Positions 1-8,318 of a stretch of DNA of 64,000 bases are shown in pieces. The notes beneath the pieces were generated by a model that had not been told where the DNA came from, searched no databases, and saw only the letters and a list, made by a program, of their open reading frames with translations. Both the position numbers and the translations under genes were made by a program. Positions within the stretch are counted from its first letter, which is position 1. Each line of letters opens with the position of its first letter. Source of the DNA: Halalkalicoccus tibetensis (lineage in GTDB: Archaea > Halobacteriota > Halobacteria > Halobacteriales > Halalkalicoccaceae); the NCBI RefSeq assembly GCF_037996645.1, contig NZ_JBBMXV010000002.1, positions 62,001 through 126,000 on the forward strand, read 5' to 3'.

Positions 1-393
1 GAGCTGACCCACGACTTCGAGAGCGTGGATCCCGCGGAGTACGACGCGCTCGTCGTGCCGGGCGGACGCGCGCCCGAGTACCTCCGGACCTACGACGGGG
101 TGCTCGAGATCGTCCGACACTTCTTCGAGGCCGACAAGCCCGTCGCGTCGCTCTGTCACGGCCTGCAGGTGCTCGCGGCCGCCGACGTCCTCGACGGGCG
201 GACCTGCACCGCCTACCCGGCGCTCGAACCCGAGGTCCGCGCGGCCGGGGCCGAGTGGACCGACGAGGTGACCCGCGAGGGAAACCTCGTGACCGCCCAG
301 GCCTGGCCCGACCACCCCGCGTGGCTCGCGGAGTTCCTCGACCTGCTCGGGACCGACGTCGAGCACGCCGAGCCCGCGCCCGCGGACGACTGA
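1..393 (+). CDS. DJ-1/PfpI family protein (5' truncated by window)
   Basis: The reading frame is open from base 1, so the N-terminus lies outside the window; 130 residues remain. The family covers glyoxalase III/deglycase-type and amidotransferase-like enzymes with a nucleophilic Cys in a 'nucleophile elbow'. Here that motif is SLCHG, with Cys52 in window numbering, preceded by a [11 protein letters not shown] loop that helps bind substrate in this fold. The length left after the nucleophile fits the usual 170-230 residue family size. It is followed by a 44-nt gap and an unrelated downstream gene on the same strand. The family is secure, but the substrate cannot be told from sequence. Confidence 0.85.
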   Translation, partial: ELTHDFESVDPAEYDALVVPGGRAPEYLRTYDGVLEIVRHFFEADKPVASLCHGLQVLAAADVLDGRTCTAYPALEPEVRAAGAEWTDEVTREGNLVTAQAWPDHPAWLAEFLDLLGTDVEHAEPAPADD

Positions 394-437
394 GACGAGA
401 CCGAGCACGTATTTTTCGCCGCCCACGAAGGGGCGGC

Positions 438-1142
438 ATGGACACCATCGGGGAGCTGGTCGCCCGGGAGCGACGCACCCGCGAGCCGGCGCTTCGCGCA
501 CGGACCGGCGTCAACCTCCGGTACGACTACTACCAGTTCTGTACGACCGCCCACAAGGCGGGCAACTTCTTCAGCCACCGCGGGGTGCGGGCGGGCTCGC
601 TCGTCGGGATCGTGGGGGAGGAGAGCGGCGCGCCGCTGCTGTCGCTGTTCGGGGCGGCGCTGCTCGGCGCCCGCGTTCGCTTCGATCCCCCGCGGGAGAT
701 CGACGCGCGCCTGCTCGTCGCCCCCGGAGAGCGCATCGAGGGCTACGACCTGCCGGCGGGCGCGAGCCACCTCGCCTACGACGGCGAAGCGGGAGGGGGA
801 GTCGAGGCGTTCGGCGAGAGCGTCTGGAGCGAGAACCCCGCCTGTCCCGTCCCTCCGGAGGTCGGCCCGGACACCCCGATGCTCGAAACCGACGACGGCG
901 AGCACACCCACGGCGAGCTGCTCGCGGCCACCGAGCGGATCGTCGCCGAGTCGGGTCTCGACGCCGGCGACGAGGTGGCGATCCGCGCGCCGCTCGCCCA
1001 CCCCGGGACGGTCGTCGCGGGCGTGCTCGCGCCCCTCGCGGCGGGCGGCGTGATCGTCCTCCCCGGCCCCGACGAGGTGGCGGACGTCGCCGTCGGTAAC
1101 GGTCCGGAACCCGAGGCGATCGACCCTACCGACGCCCTGTAA
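438..1142 (+). CDS. Short AMP-binding (acyl-CoA synthetase N-domain-like) protein, possibly interrupted
   Basis: This is a 234-residue protein starting at ATG 438. It resembles the first part of an acyl-CoA/acetyl-CoA synthetase N-terminal domain (FSHRGVRAGSLVGIVGEESGAPLL, then GDEVAIRAPLAHPGTVVAGVLAPLAAGGVIVLPG, like the repeated substrate-entry folds). It lacks the P-loop (SSGTTGxPKG), the adenylation motifs and the catalytic C-terminal Lys, so it is unlikely to be a working ligase. The same reading frame stays open with strong coding bias after the TAA at 1140-1142, which suggests an in-frame stop in a longer gene. It lies head-to-tail with the DJ-1 gene and convergent with acs. Confidence 0.55.
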   Translation: MDTIGELVARERRTREPALRARTGVNLRYDYYQFCTTAHKAGNFFSHRGVRAGSLVGIVGEESGAPLLSLFGAALLGARVRFDPPREIDARLLVAPGERIEGYDLPAGASHLAYDGEAGGGVEAFGESVWSENPACPVPPEVGPDTPMLETDDGEHTHGELLAATERIVAESGLDAGDEVAIRAPLAHPGTVVAGVLAPLAAGGVIVLPGPDEVADVAVGNGPEPEAIDPTDAL

Positions 1143-1316
1143 GGATTCATCGCGGGCATCGATCCGATCCTCGACCGACTGCGCACGATGACCAACGTCA
1201 CCGGCGACCTGGCGGTGGCGACGCTGGTCGGCCACTGGAACGGCGCGGTCGACTTCGACGGCGGCGTCTGGGCGAGCGGCGACGGGGCCCCGGCGGTCGC
1301 GCCGAGCGACGACTGA
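1143..1316 (+). other. In-frame coding-like extension after the TAA stop at 1140-1142
   Basis: Directly after the TAA the same frame stays open for 57 codons to TGA 1314-1316, with nearly all third positions G or C, as in real genes here. The only ATG is at 1188, which would give a 42-residue peptide. The segment is either the C-terminus of the preceding gene, cut off by a nonsense mutation or read through, or a separate small gene. I cannot tell which from sequence. Confidence 0.4.
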
Positions 1317-1318
1317 TT

Positions 1319-3280
1319 CTATCGCGCTTCCTCGAGCCCCTCCAGCGCCTCGGGGTTCTCGATCGAGCCCGTGTCGCCGAGCTCCTCGCCGGTGTAGGCG
1401 GCCTGGATCGCACGGCGGACGACCTTCCCGCTCTGGGTCTTCGGGAACTCCGCGACGAACAGCACCTCGCGGGGACGGAACGGTTTTCCGAGCTCCTCGC
1501 CGACCTGCCCGCGCAGCTCCTCGCGCAGCTCGTCGCCCTCCTCGACGCCCTCCTCGAGGACGACGTAGGTGACGACCGCCGTGCCAGTCGTGTCGTCGGG
1601 GACGCCCACCGCGGCGGCCTGGTTGACCGCCTCGTGGTCCATCAGCGCGCCCTCGACTTCGGCGGGTCCGACCTTTCGGCCGGCGACGTTCAGCGCGTCA
1701 TCCGCGCGGCCGTGGAGGAACCAGAAGCCGTCCTCGTCCTTCTGGGCCCAGTCGCCGTGGTCCCACAGCGGCGGGTCCTCGAAGGAGCTCCAGTACTCCT
1801 GGAGATACCGCTCGTCGCCCTCCCAGAGCGACTTCGTCATGCTCGGACACGAATCGCGCGCGACCAGAAAGCCTCGCTCGCCCTCGTCGGCGACCGACTC
1901 GCCCTGGGAGTTCACGATGTCGATGTCCATTCCCAGGCCAGGACCGCCGAGGGTACAGGGTTTGAGCGGCTGGTTGGGCATCGGCATCAGGAAACAGCCA
2001 CAGATCTCCGTCCCGCCGGAGATGTTGATGATCGGCGCCTCGCTTCCCCCCACCTTCTCGTAGAACCACTGCCAGGACTCGGGGTCCCAGGGCTCGCCGG
2101 TCGAGCCCAGGATGCGCAGGCTCGAGAGGTCGTGCCCCTCGAGGGGTTCGTCGCCGTACTTGCGCAGCGCGCGGATCGCCGTCGGGCTGATCCCGAACTG
2201 CGTGATCGAGTGGCGGTCGATCATCTCCCAGAACCGATCCGGTTGGGGATGGTCGGGCGAGCCCTCGTACATCACCATCGTCCCGCCGAACGTGTGGGTC
2301 CCGATCATCGTCCAGGGGCCCATCATCCAGCCGACGTCGCTCACCCAGAAGAAGCGGTCGGCGGGCTTGAGATCCATCCCGAAGTGGACCTCCTTGGGGC
2401 ACTGGACCCCGACCCCGGCGTGGGTGTGAACGATCCCCTTCGGCTTGCCGGTGGTGCCCGAGGAGTACAGCAGCATCGACTCCTGATCGGAGGGCAGTGA
2501 CTTCGTCTCGTACTCGTCGGACTGGCTCCCGATCGCCTCCACCCACGTTTCATCGCGCTCCTGGCGCTCGTAGTCGCTCTCGAGCCGTTCGTAGACGATC
2601 GTGTGCTCGACGTGGCCCGCCTCCGAGATGGCCTCGTCGGCCGATTCCTTGAGGCGTACCTCGCTGCCCCGCCGGTAGAAGCCGTCGCCGGTGAAGAGGA
2701 CGGAGGGCTCCGAGTCGGCGATCCGGGTGGCGGTGGCGTCGGTGCCGAAGCCCGAGAAGATCGGCACGGCGATCGCGCCGACCTTGAAACAGCCATACAG
2801 GATCGCGATCACCTCGGGGACCATCGGCATGTACAGCCCGACCGTGTCGCCCGTCCCGACCCCCCGCTCCTCGAGGGCGTTCGCGACCTGATTGGCCTGC
2901 CGGTGGAGGTCGTGATACGTGACCTGTCTGACCTCGCCGGGCTCGCCCTCCCAGATGCAGGCGACCTCGTTTCGGGTCTCGCTACCGGGGGCGGCGTGGC
3001 GATCGACGGTGTTGTGCGCGACGTTGAGCTCGCCGCCGGGGTACCAGTCGGTGAACTGCGGGCCCTCGCTGTCGTCGCGAACGCGATCGTAGTCCTCGTA
3101 GAACTCGATCCCTAAGTAGTCGACCAGTTCGTCCCAGAACCACTCGAGGTCCGTGCAGGTCCGGTCGATCAGCTCCCCGTAGTCCGCGAGGTCGTGTCTG
3201 TCCATGAACGCCGCGACGTTCGTGTTCGCGGCGAACTCCGGGGACGGCTCGTGAACGACCTCCCCGTCGATCGAGTCCAT
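1319..3280 (-). CDS. acs: Acetyl-CoA synthetase-like AMP-forming acyl-CoA ligase
   Basis: The 653-residue protein activates a short-chain carboxylate (acetate or propionate by family) to an acyl-AMP and then acyl-CoA in the cytoplasm. It has the ANL-superfamily core motif SSGTTGKPKG near residue 275, the WVSDVGWMMG and GSTGEPWD segments of acetyl-CoA synthetases, the hinge region GDWAQKDEDGFWFLHGR, and a C-terminal PKTQSGKVVRR stretch holding the catalytic Lys. ATG 3280 is preferred over the longer open frame because the family-typical N-terminus begins there and an AT-rich TATA region lies about 45-70 nt upstream. The gene converges on the 438-1316 frame with only 2 nt between stops. Confidence 0.9.
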   Translation of the reverse strand: MDSIDGEVVHEPSPEFAANTNVAAFMDRHDLADYGELIDRTCTDLEWFWDELVDYLGIEFYEDYDRVRDDSEGPQFTDWYPGGELNVAHNTVDRHAAPGSETRNEVACIWEGEPGEVRQVTYHDLHRQANQVANALEERGVGTGDTVGLYMPMVPEVIAILYGCFKVGAIAVPIFSGFGTDATATRIADSEPSVLFTGDGFYRRGSEVRLKESADEAISEAGHVEHTIVYERLESDYERQERDETWVEAIGSQSDEYETKSLPSDQESMLLYSSGTTGKPKGIVHTHAGVGVQCPKEVHFGMDLKPADRFFWVSDVGWMMGPWTMIGTHTFGGTMVMYEGSPDHPQPDRFWEMIDRHSITQFGISPTAIRALRKYGDEPLEGHDLSSLRILGSTGEPWDPESWQWFYEKVGGSEAPIINISGGTEICGCFLMPMPNQPLKPCTLGGPGLGMDIDIVNSQGESVADEGERGFLVARDSCPSMTKSLWEGDERYLQEYWSSFEDPPLWDHGDWAQKDEDGFWFLHGRADDALNVAGRKVGPAEVEGALMDHEAVNQAAAVGVPDDTTGTAVVTYVVLEEGVEEGDELREELRGQVGEELGKPFRPREVLFVAEFPKTQSGKVVRRAIQAAYTGEELGDTGSIENPEALEGLEEAR

Positions 3281-3779
3281 ACCCGACGATCCACAGGAGG
3301 GACAAAGAGGTTTTTCACAGATTGTTTCAATATTATACATATACAATTTTACTCCCATCGATCCGTGGAAGGCGTATGGGCCGGCCTTTCGGAGGCCCAG
3401 AACGGCCAAAACGAGAATGCCAGTCCCCGCCCCCGTCGGTGCGGGGCGGTCGTGGTCGCCCGCCGAGCCCGTCACCGGTGCAGATCGTTCGAGAGAGAAA
3501 AGTAGGGCCGAATTTGGGTATGATTTATGTCCGATTGCCGCAAAATGCCTTTAGTTGTGGCGGCTGTACTTGTTATCGACGGGATTGGTCACCCGTCGTA
3601 TGCACGCGACGCGAGTAGCACGGAGTCGTCGTGTGTTCGATCCACGCACCCCACCCCGGCAGCGGGCCGAGGGACACGGGGACTGCGCTCTTCGTGCGGG
3701 AACAGAAATCCACTAATAGGTGCCCCATCCACAGAGAGATGAAGCTGTCCCGAGGCCGAAACGAGGGTGGGCTGACTGA
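3281..3779. other. 500-nt divergent intergenic region
   Basis: This region separates acs (minus) from the HTH gene (plus). An AT-rich tract at 3321-3353 is the likely acs promoter. A second low-GC stretch (3500-3585) and the motif CACTAATAGG at 3711-3720 could serve the plus-strand gene. A GC-rich 6-bp stem (CCCCGC/GCGGGG) lies near 3426-3447. Short open frames exist but lack the local codon bias, so I call no gene here. Confidence 0.5.
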
Positions 3780-4058
3780 ATGGAACGGATCCTCTACTAT
3801 CTACTCACGGGAATGCGGGGCGGGACGAACAGGATCCGCATCATTCGCTCGCTGCTCGACCGGCCGAAGAACGCGAACCAGCTCGCGGAGGAGCTGGACT
3901 TGAACTACAAGACGGTTCGACACCACCTCGACATGCTCGAAGAACACGACATCGTTCTGACGTACGGGGACACGTACGGGGAGATGTACTTCCTCACCGA
4001 CGAGTTCGACGCACACAGGGAGACGTTCGATCGGATCGCGGAGGGGGAGAACGGATGA
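3780..4058 (+). CDS. Winged helix-turn-helix transcriptional regulator (ArsR-like)
   Basis: This is a 92-residue DNA-binding protein made of a single winged-helix domain. The region RPKNANQLAEELDLNYKTVRHHLDMLEEHDIV (residues about 28-60) has the ArsR/Lrp-type recognition helix pattern, followed by a two-strand wing (VLTYGDTYGEMYFLT). There is no effector or metal-binding domain. Its last four bases overlap the start of the next gene (ATGA), so the two are translationally coupled and presumably act together. The regulated target is unknown; the long upstream region may hold its own operator. Confidence 0.85.
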   Translation: MERILYYLLTGMRGGTNRIRIIRSLLDRPKNANQLAEELDLNYKTVRHHLDMLEEHDIVLTYGDTYGEMYFLTDEFDAHRETFDRIAEGENG

Positions 4059-4342
4059 GCCTCTGGATGTACGGCGCCACGGCGTTCGCGGGCCTCAACG
4101 TCCTGTTGTTGCTCTGTCTGACCTACGTCTGGGTCACGAACTACCGGCGGTTCCGGACGGCGATGACGCTCGGCTTCCTCTGTTTCGGGGTCGTGCTGCT
4201 CGTCGAGAACCTGCTCGCGGTCTACTTCTTCGTCGGCATGGTCGGCTTCTACACCACCACCGCCGCCCAGCAGATGGTCTTCGTGTTGCGTGCCCTCGAG
4301 TTCGTCGCGCTGTGCTGTCTGACGTGGGTCATCGTCCGATGA
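4055..4342 (+). CDS. Small membrane protein, partner of the upstream HTH regulator
   Basis: This 95-residue protein has three hydrophobic helices (about residues 7-30, 38-60 and 72-94) with a short basic loop (NYRRFR) after the first. I recognise no catalytic motif. Small three-helix proteins coupled to ArsR-like genes recur in haloarchaea (DUF7521-like, from memory and not verified). The ATGA overlap with the regulator suggests a membrane-anchored sensor or anti-regulator role, which is inference. Its 3' end overlaps the convergent polX gene by 14 nt. Confidence 0.7.
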   Translation: MSLWMYGATAFAGLNVLLLLCLTYVWVTNYRRFRTAMTLGFLCFGVVLLVENLLAVYFFVGMVGFYTTTAAQQMVFVLRALEFVALCCLTWVIVR

Positions 4343-6077
4343 ACTCGGCGACTTCCGCGGGGCCCCACGCGTTGAGGACGTCCGCCGGCTCCGCCCAGCC
4401 CCGTCGTGCGGTGTAAACCCCGTATCTGACGTTGTCGAACTCCGCGACGCTGTGGGCGTCGGTGTCGATCGCGATCGTCGCGCCCGCCTCGACGCCGACC
4501 TTCACCGCCCGGCCCCAGAGGTCCAGCCGCGAGGGGTTGGCGTTTACCTCCAGAGCCACGCCGTGCTCTGCGGCGGCCTCCGCGACCGCCTCCAGGTCGG
4601 GGTCGAGGCCGGGACGCCGGCCCAGCATCCGCCCCGTCGGGTGGCCGAGCACGTCCGTCGCGGGGTGTTCGATCGTCCCCACGAGCCGGTCGGTCGCCGC
4701 CTCGGGCGCCATGTCGAGCGCGCTGTGTGGCGAGGCGACGACGAGGTCGAGCTCGTCGAGAACGTCCTCGGAAACGCTCAGACCGCCCTCCTCGTCGACG
4801 TTCGCCTCCACGCCGGCGAACACCTCGATCCTCGCGTCCTCGGCGGCCGCCCGGATCTCCTCGGCCTGTTCCAGTAGCTCCTCGTCCGAGAGGCCGACCC
4901 CGCCGACCATCCCCGGACCGGTGGCGTGATCCGAGATGCAGAGGTACTCGTGGCCGAACTCCTCGGCGGCGGTTATCCAGTCGGCGATCGACTCGGTGCC
5001 GTCCGACCAGTCGGTGTGGGTGTGCAGGTCCCCCCGGAGGTCGCCCTCCCCGATCAGATCGGGCAGCTCGTCCGCCGCGGCCGCGTCGATCTCGCCGGTG
5101 TCCTCGCGCAGTTCGGGCGGGATCCACGCGAGGTCGAGGACGTCGTACATCCCTTCTTCAGTTTCCCCGTCGACCCGCTCGCCGGCGCGCTGGCCGCTCG
5201 TGTCGTCGACTCCCGATATGTCGAACACGCCGTACTCGTTGACCTTCAGGTCCCGATCCAGCGCGCGGTTGCGAAACCGGATGTTGTGGGCCTTGCTGCC
5301 CGTGAAGTACTGCAGCGCGCTGCCGAACTCCTCGGGGACGACGACCCGGAGATCGACCCGGATCCCGTCGACGACGACGCTCGCCTTGTTCCCGCCGGCC
5401 TCCATGACCCGTTCGACGCGCTCCCAGTCGGTGAGCGTTTCGACGACGTCCTCCAGATCGTCGCTCGCGGCGAGCACGTCGACGTCGCCGCTGGTCTCTC
5501 GCCACCGGCGGATCGAACCCGCGACCTCGGCCGCCTCGACGATCTCGTGATCGCGCAGGTAGTCGAGCAGGTCGTCGGCGAGCGGGCGGGTGTCGCCGAG
5601 CCGCTCGCGCTCGCTCGCCTTCCGGGCGAACTCCAACCCACTGAGGATGTTCTCCTCGGTCTTCGGCCCGAACCCCTTGATCTCCCGGATCTCGCCGCCG
5701 CTGGCGGCCTTCTCCAGATCGGCGAGGTCCTCGACGCCGAGCTCCTCGTAGAGCGTTCCCACCGTCTTCGGCCCGACGCCCTCGACGCTCGTGAGCTCGC
5801 CCATCGCCACCGGGAGCCGGGCGCGCTCCTCCTCCAGCTCCTCGATCTCGCCGGTCGCGATGTACTCGAGCACCTTCGAGGAGATGGCGTCGCCCACCCC
5901 GTCGATTTCCTCGACGGCGTCCTGACCCTCGCTCGCCAACGCCTCGATCGCCGTCGGGTGCTCGCGGATGCTGTCTGCGGCCCGTCGGTAGGTGTTGGGC
6001 TTGTACTCGACGTCCCGGGCCTCGAGCAGGTCGGCGTACTCCTCGAGGAGGGCGGCGACCTCGGCGTTGCGGCTCAT
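4329..6077 (-). CDS. polX: DNA polymerase/3'-5' exonuclease PolX
   Basis: The 582-residue protein is a family X repair polymerase fused to a PHP-type nuclease. The N-terminal half has helix-hairpin-helix motifs (EEIDGVGDAISSK, TSVEGVGPKTVGTLY, REIKGFGPKTEENI) and the nucleotidyltransferase core GSIRRWRETSGDVDVL, whose paired Asp residues bind metal. The PHP domain begins near residue 348 with DLHTHTDWSDG and continues through SDHA, GVEAN, SPHS and DTDAH. It likely acts in base-excision gap filling. I chose ATG 6077 (MSRNAEVAALLEEYADLL) because family members start this way; an ATG at 6095 overlaps the upstream stop and is an alternative. Confidence 0.93.
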   Translation of the reverse strand: MSRNAEVAALLEEYADLLEARDVEYKPNTYRRAADSIREHPTAIEALASEGQDAVEEIDGVGDAISSKVLEYIATGEIEELEEERARLPVAMGELTSVEGVGPKTVGTLYEELGVEDLADLEKAASGGEIREIKGFGPKTEENILSGLEFARKASERERLGDTRPLADDLLDYLRDHEIVEAAEVAGSIRRWRETSGDVDVLAASDDLEDVVETLTDWERVERVMEAGGNKASVVVDGIRVDLRVVVPEEFGSALQYFTGSKAHNIRFRNRALDRDLKVNEYGVFDISGVDDTSGQRAGERVDGETEEGMYDVLDLAWIPPELREDTGEIDAAAADELPDLIGEGDLRGDLHTHTDWSDGTESIADWITAAEEFGHEYLCISDHATGPGMVGGVGLSDEELLEQAEEIRAAAEDARIEVFAGVEANVDEEGGLSVSEDVLDELDLVVASPHSALDMAPEAATDRLVGTIEHPATDVLGHPTGRMLGRRPGLDPDLEAVAEAAAEHGVALEVNANPSRLDLWGRAVKVGVEAGATIAIDTDAHSVAEFDNVRYGVYTARRGWAEPADVLNAWGPAEVAEFIGR

Positions 6078-6091
6078 ACCCTCCCTTCGGC

Positions 6092-6529
6092 TCATCGCCT
6101 GTTAGGTGTACTGTCCTCGTCGAGCCCGAGCGCCTGGCGCATGAAGCGCGTCCAGCGTTTCTTGTCCGCGACCTCCTGGGCCCTTACCTCGTTCTCGAGG
6201 TCTGCCGGCCCGAGCTGCTGGAGGCCCTCCAGCGCGCGGTCGATCCCGATGATCGACTCGGCGAGGCGCTCGCCCTCCTCCCGACTGATCTCGCCCTCCT
6301 CGATCAGCTCCAGGCGTTCGAGACGCTCCTTTCGGAGGTTTCGCTTCGCCCGCTCGACGCGGTCGCGCTCGCCCTCGGGGATCGTCTCGCGGCGCTTGAT
6401 CTCGAAGACGAAGTCGCGAAGCTCGACGCGCTCGCCCTGGACGTCGATCTCCTCGGGGATGGAGGCGCCGATGGTCGCACCCTCCTTGTTGACGCGTTCG
6501 AGCAGCTGTTTTCGCTCGTACTCCTGCAC
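6092..6529 (-). CDS. Conserved haloarchaeal protein (DUF5788-like), Arg/Glu-rich helical
   Basis: This 145-residue, highly charged protein begins at GTG 6529 (VQEYERKQLLERVNKEGATIGASIPEEI). It is mostly helical, with a middle section (EIKRRETIPEGERDRVERAKRNLRKERLERLELIEEG) typical of DUF5788 as I remember it. It has no catalytic motif or membrane segment. It lies just upstream of polX on the same strand, 14 nt from the chosen polX ATG or overlapping the alternative one, so the two are probably co-transcribed and a nucleic-acid role is possible. The frame is open further upstream, but that part has poor conservation character and would run into the divergent promoter. Confidence 0.7.
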   Translation of the reverse strand: MQEYERKQLLERVNKEGATIGASIPEEIDVQGERVELRDFVFEIKRRETIPEGERDRVERAKRNLRKERLERLELIEEGEISREEGERLAESIIGIDRALEGLQQLGPADLENEVRAQEVADKKRWTRFMRQALGLDEDSTPNRR

Positions 6530-6656
6530 GTCCCGACGTCGGTGGTCGAGGGCCAAAAACCCCGCTCGTCGCGTGCCGGCGGTCGTGGCCCGTACGAGAG
6601 CGTGCGGCCGCTCCCGATCCCAACCCCTTTTGTCACCCCGCCGCGAATCGCGGGTA

Positions 6657-7589
6657 ATGGCGCAGTGTGATCGGTGTGGCTCACACGAGAACATGCCCTA
6701 TCGCTGTGGGCGCTGCGGGGGCGTGTACTGTGGTCAACACCGGCTGCCGGAGAACCACGACTGTCCCGGCCTCCAGGAGTGGCGCGACCCCGACGGGGTC
6801 TTCGACAGCGGCTTCGACGACAGCGTGAACAACCCCGGCGGGCAGAGCGCGGGAGCGAGCGTTAGCGACCGGATCCCGATCAACACCGGCACCGGCGGGC
6901 CGCTCGGGTATTTCCGCAACAACATGACCTACGTCTTCCTCTCGCTGATGTGGGTCACCTTCCTGTTGCAGCTGCTCACGGGGGTCAACAGCCCGCTCAC
7001 GTTCTACCTGTTCGTCCTCGACTCGGCGAACGTCTCGCACGTCTGGACGTGGTTCACCTCGATCTTCGCCCACGGCAGCTTCGGCCACATCGTGATGAAC
7101 AGCATCGTCCTCTACTTCTTCGGGCCGATCGTCGAGCGGAAGGTCGGCAGCCGGAACTTCACGATACTGTTCCTCGCCAGCGGCGCGCTCGCGGGGCTCT
7201 CGCAGGTGAGCGTCTCGGTCCTGCTCGGGGAGTTCAGCGCCGTCCTCGGCGCCAGCGGCGCGATCATGGCGATCATGGGCGTGCTCACCGTTCTGAACCC
7301 CCAGCTCCGGGTGCTGCTGTTCTTCTTCATCCCGATGCCGCTGTGGCTGCTCACCCTCGGGTTCGCCGGGGTCTCGGTGGCCGTCGTCGGCTTCGGCGGG
7401 CTGGGCGCCGGCGGGATCGCCCACCTCGCACACCTCGCGGGCCTGTTCGTCGGCCTCGCCTACGGCGAGAAGCTCCGCCGCGAGGGCGAGCGCGCGCCCG
7501 ACCAGCTCCAGTTCGGCGGCGGTCCCGGCGGCCCGGGCGGTCCCGGTGGGCCGGGTGGCCCCGGCGGCCCCGGTCGAGGGCGGTTCTAG
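6657..7589 (+). CDS. AN1-type zinc finger plus rhomboid intramembrane serine protease
   Basis: This 310-residue fusion has an AN1 zinc finger at residues 4-36 (CDRCG, CGRCGGVYCGQH, HDC), a flexible linker, and a six-helix rhomboid core. The protease dyad is visible as Ser in GASGAIMAIMG and His in HLAHLAGLFVG; the HGSFGHIVMNS stretch matches the conserved helix-2 His/Asn region. It should cleave membrane proteins within the bilayer. The C-terminus ends in GGP tripeptide repeats followed by GRGRF. The start at 6657 follows directly on the zinc finger. It abuts the endonuclease V gene, whose ATG follows the stop immediately. Confidence 0.9.
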   Translation: MAQCDRCGSHENMPYRCGRCGGVYCGQHRLPENHDCPGLQEWRDPDGVFDSGFDDSVNNPGGQSAGASVSDRIPINTGTGGPLGYFRNNMTYVFLSLMWVTFLLQLLTGVNSPLTFYLFVLDSANVSHVWTWFTSIFAHGSFGHIVMNSIVLYFFGPIVERKVGSRNFTILFLASGALAGLSQVSVSVLLGEFSAVLGASGAIMAIMGVLTVLNPQLRVLLFFFIPMPLWLLTLGFAGVSVAVVGFGGLGAGGIAHLAHLAGLFVGLAYGEKLRREGERAPDQLQFGGGPGGPGGPGGPGGPGGPGRGRF

Positions 7590-8318
7590 ATGGAGGTCGT
7601 CTATCCGAAGTTCCGGCCCGACCCCGGCCTCTCGCGGGCGGAGATGGAGGAGCTCCAGCGCGAGATCGCCCGCGAGGCTGTCTTCGAGGGTCGGTTCGAG
7701 TGCGACTCGCCCGTGGTCGTCGGCGTCGACCAGGCCTTTCCCGACGAGCAGGCGGTCAGCGCGATCGTCGCGATGCGCGACGGCGAGGTGATCGAGCGCG
7801 CCTCCGCCGTCACCGAGCTCTCGATCCCGTATATCCCCGGCCTGCTCTCCTTCCGGGAGGGCGAGTCGATCCTCGCGGCGTTCGAGGAGCTGGAGTGCGA
7901 GCCGGATCTCGCGCTGTTCGACGGCAGCGGCCGGATCCACTACCGGCAGGCCGGGCTCGCGACCCACATGGGCGTGGCGCTCGACCTCCCCAGCGTGGGC
8001 GTCGCGAAGAGCCTGCTCTGTGGCCGCCTGAGCAACCCGCCCGAGGAGCCCTTCTCAGAGGGCACGCGGGTGCCGATCCTCGCGGACGACCGGGTCGAGG
8101 TCGAGGAGGGCACCGTACTGGGATACGCGGTCCAGACCCGCCAGTACGAGGGGGGGTCGCGCTACATCAACCCGCTGTACGTGAGCCCGGGCCACCGGGT
8201 CGACCCCGAGACCGCCGCGTCGCTCGCACAGGCCCACTGCGAGGGTTATAAGCTCCCCGAGCCGGTCCGCCGGGCCGACTCCTATGCGGGCGAGCTTGCC
8301 GACGAGGCGCGTCAGTAA
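7590..8318 (+). CDS. nfi: Endonuclease V (deoxyinosine 3' endonuclease)
   Basis: The 242-residue protein cuts the second phosphodiester bond 3' to deoxyinosine in deaminated DNA. The catalytic acidic residues can be placed at Asp47 (VVGVDQAF), Glu90 (LLSFREGE) and Asp111 (ALFDGSGRIH), matching the RNase H-like core. The LPSVGVAKSLLCG segment is the family lesion-recognition/wedge region. ATG 7590 starts on the base after the rhomboid stop codon, so the two genes are co-transcribed. It converges on the 8319 gene with no spacer. Confidence 0.93.
   Translation: MEVVYPKFRPDPGLSRAEMEELQREIAREAVFEGRFECDSPVVVGVDQAFPDEQAVSAIVAMRDGEVIERASAVTELSIPYIPGLLSFREGESILAAFEELECEPDLALFDGSGRIHYRQAGLATHMGVALDLPSVGVAKSLLCGRLSNPPEEPFSEGTRVPILADDRVEVEEGTVLGYAVQTRQYEGGSRYINPLYVSPGHRVDPETAASLAQAHCEGYKLPEPVRRADSYAGELADEARQ

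Noticed and set aside
3527-3742. Possible small hydrophobic ORF (MPLVVAAVLVIDGIG)
   Set aside because: Third-position GC is low and the C-terminal part is random; it is more likely promoter DNA.
4926-6656. Very long plus-strand frame across polX
   Set aside because: It is the antisense shadow of polX and the DUF5788-like gene; only the rhomboid part from 6657 has family motifs.
7516-7580. GGTCCCGGCGGCCC-type tandem DNA repeats
   Set aside because: They simply encode the GGP tripeptides at the rhomboid C-terminus and are not a CRISPR or regulatory array.
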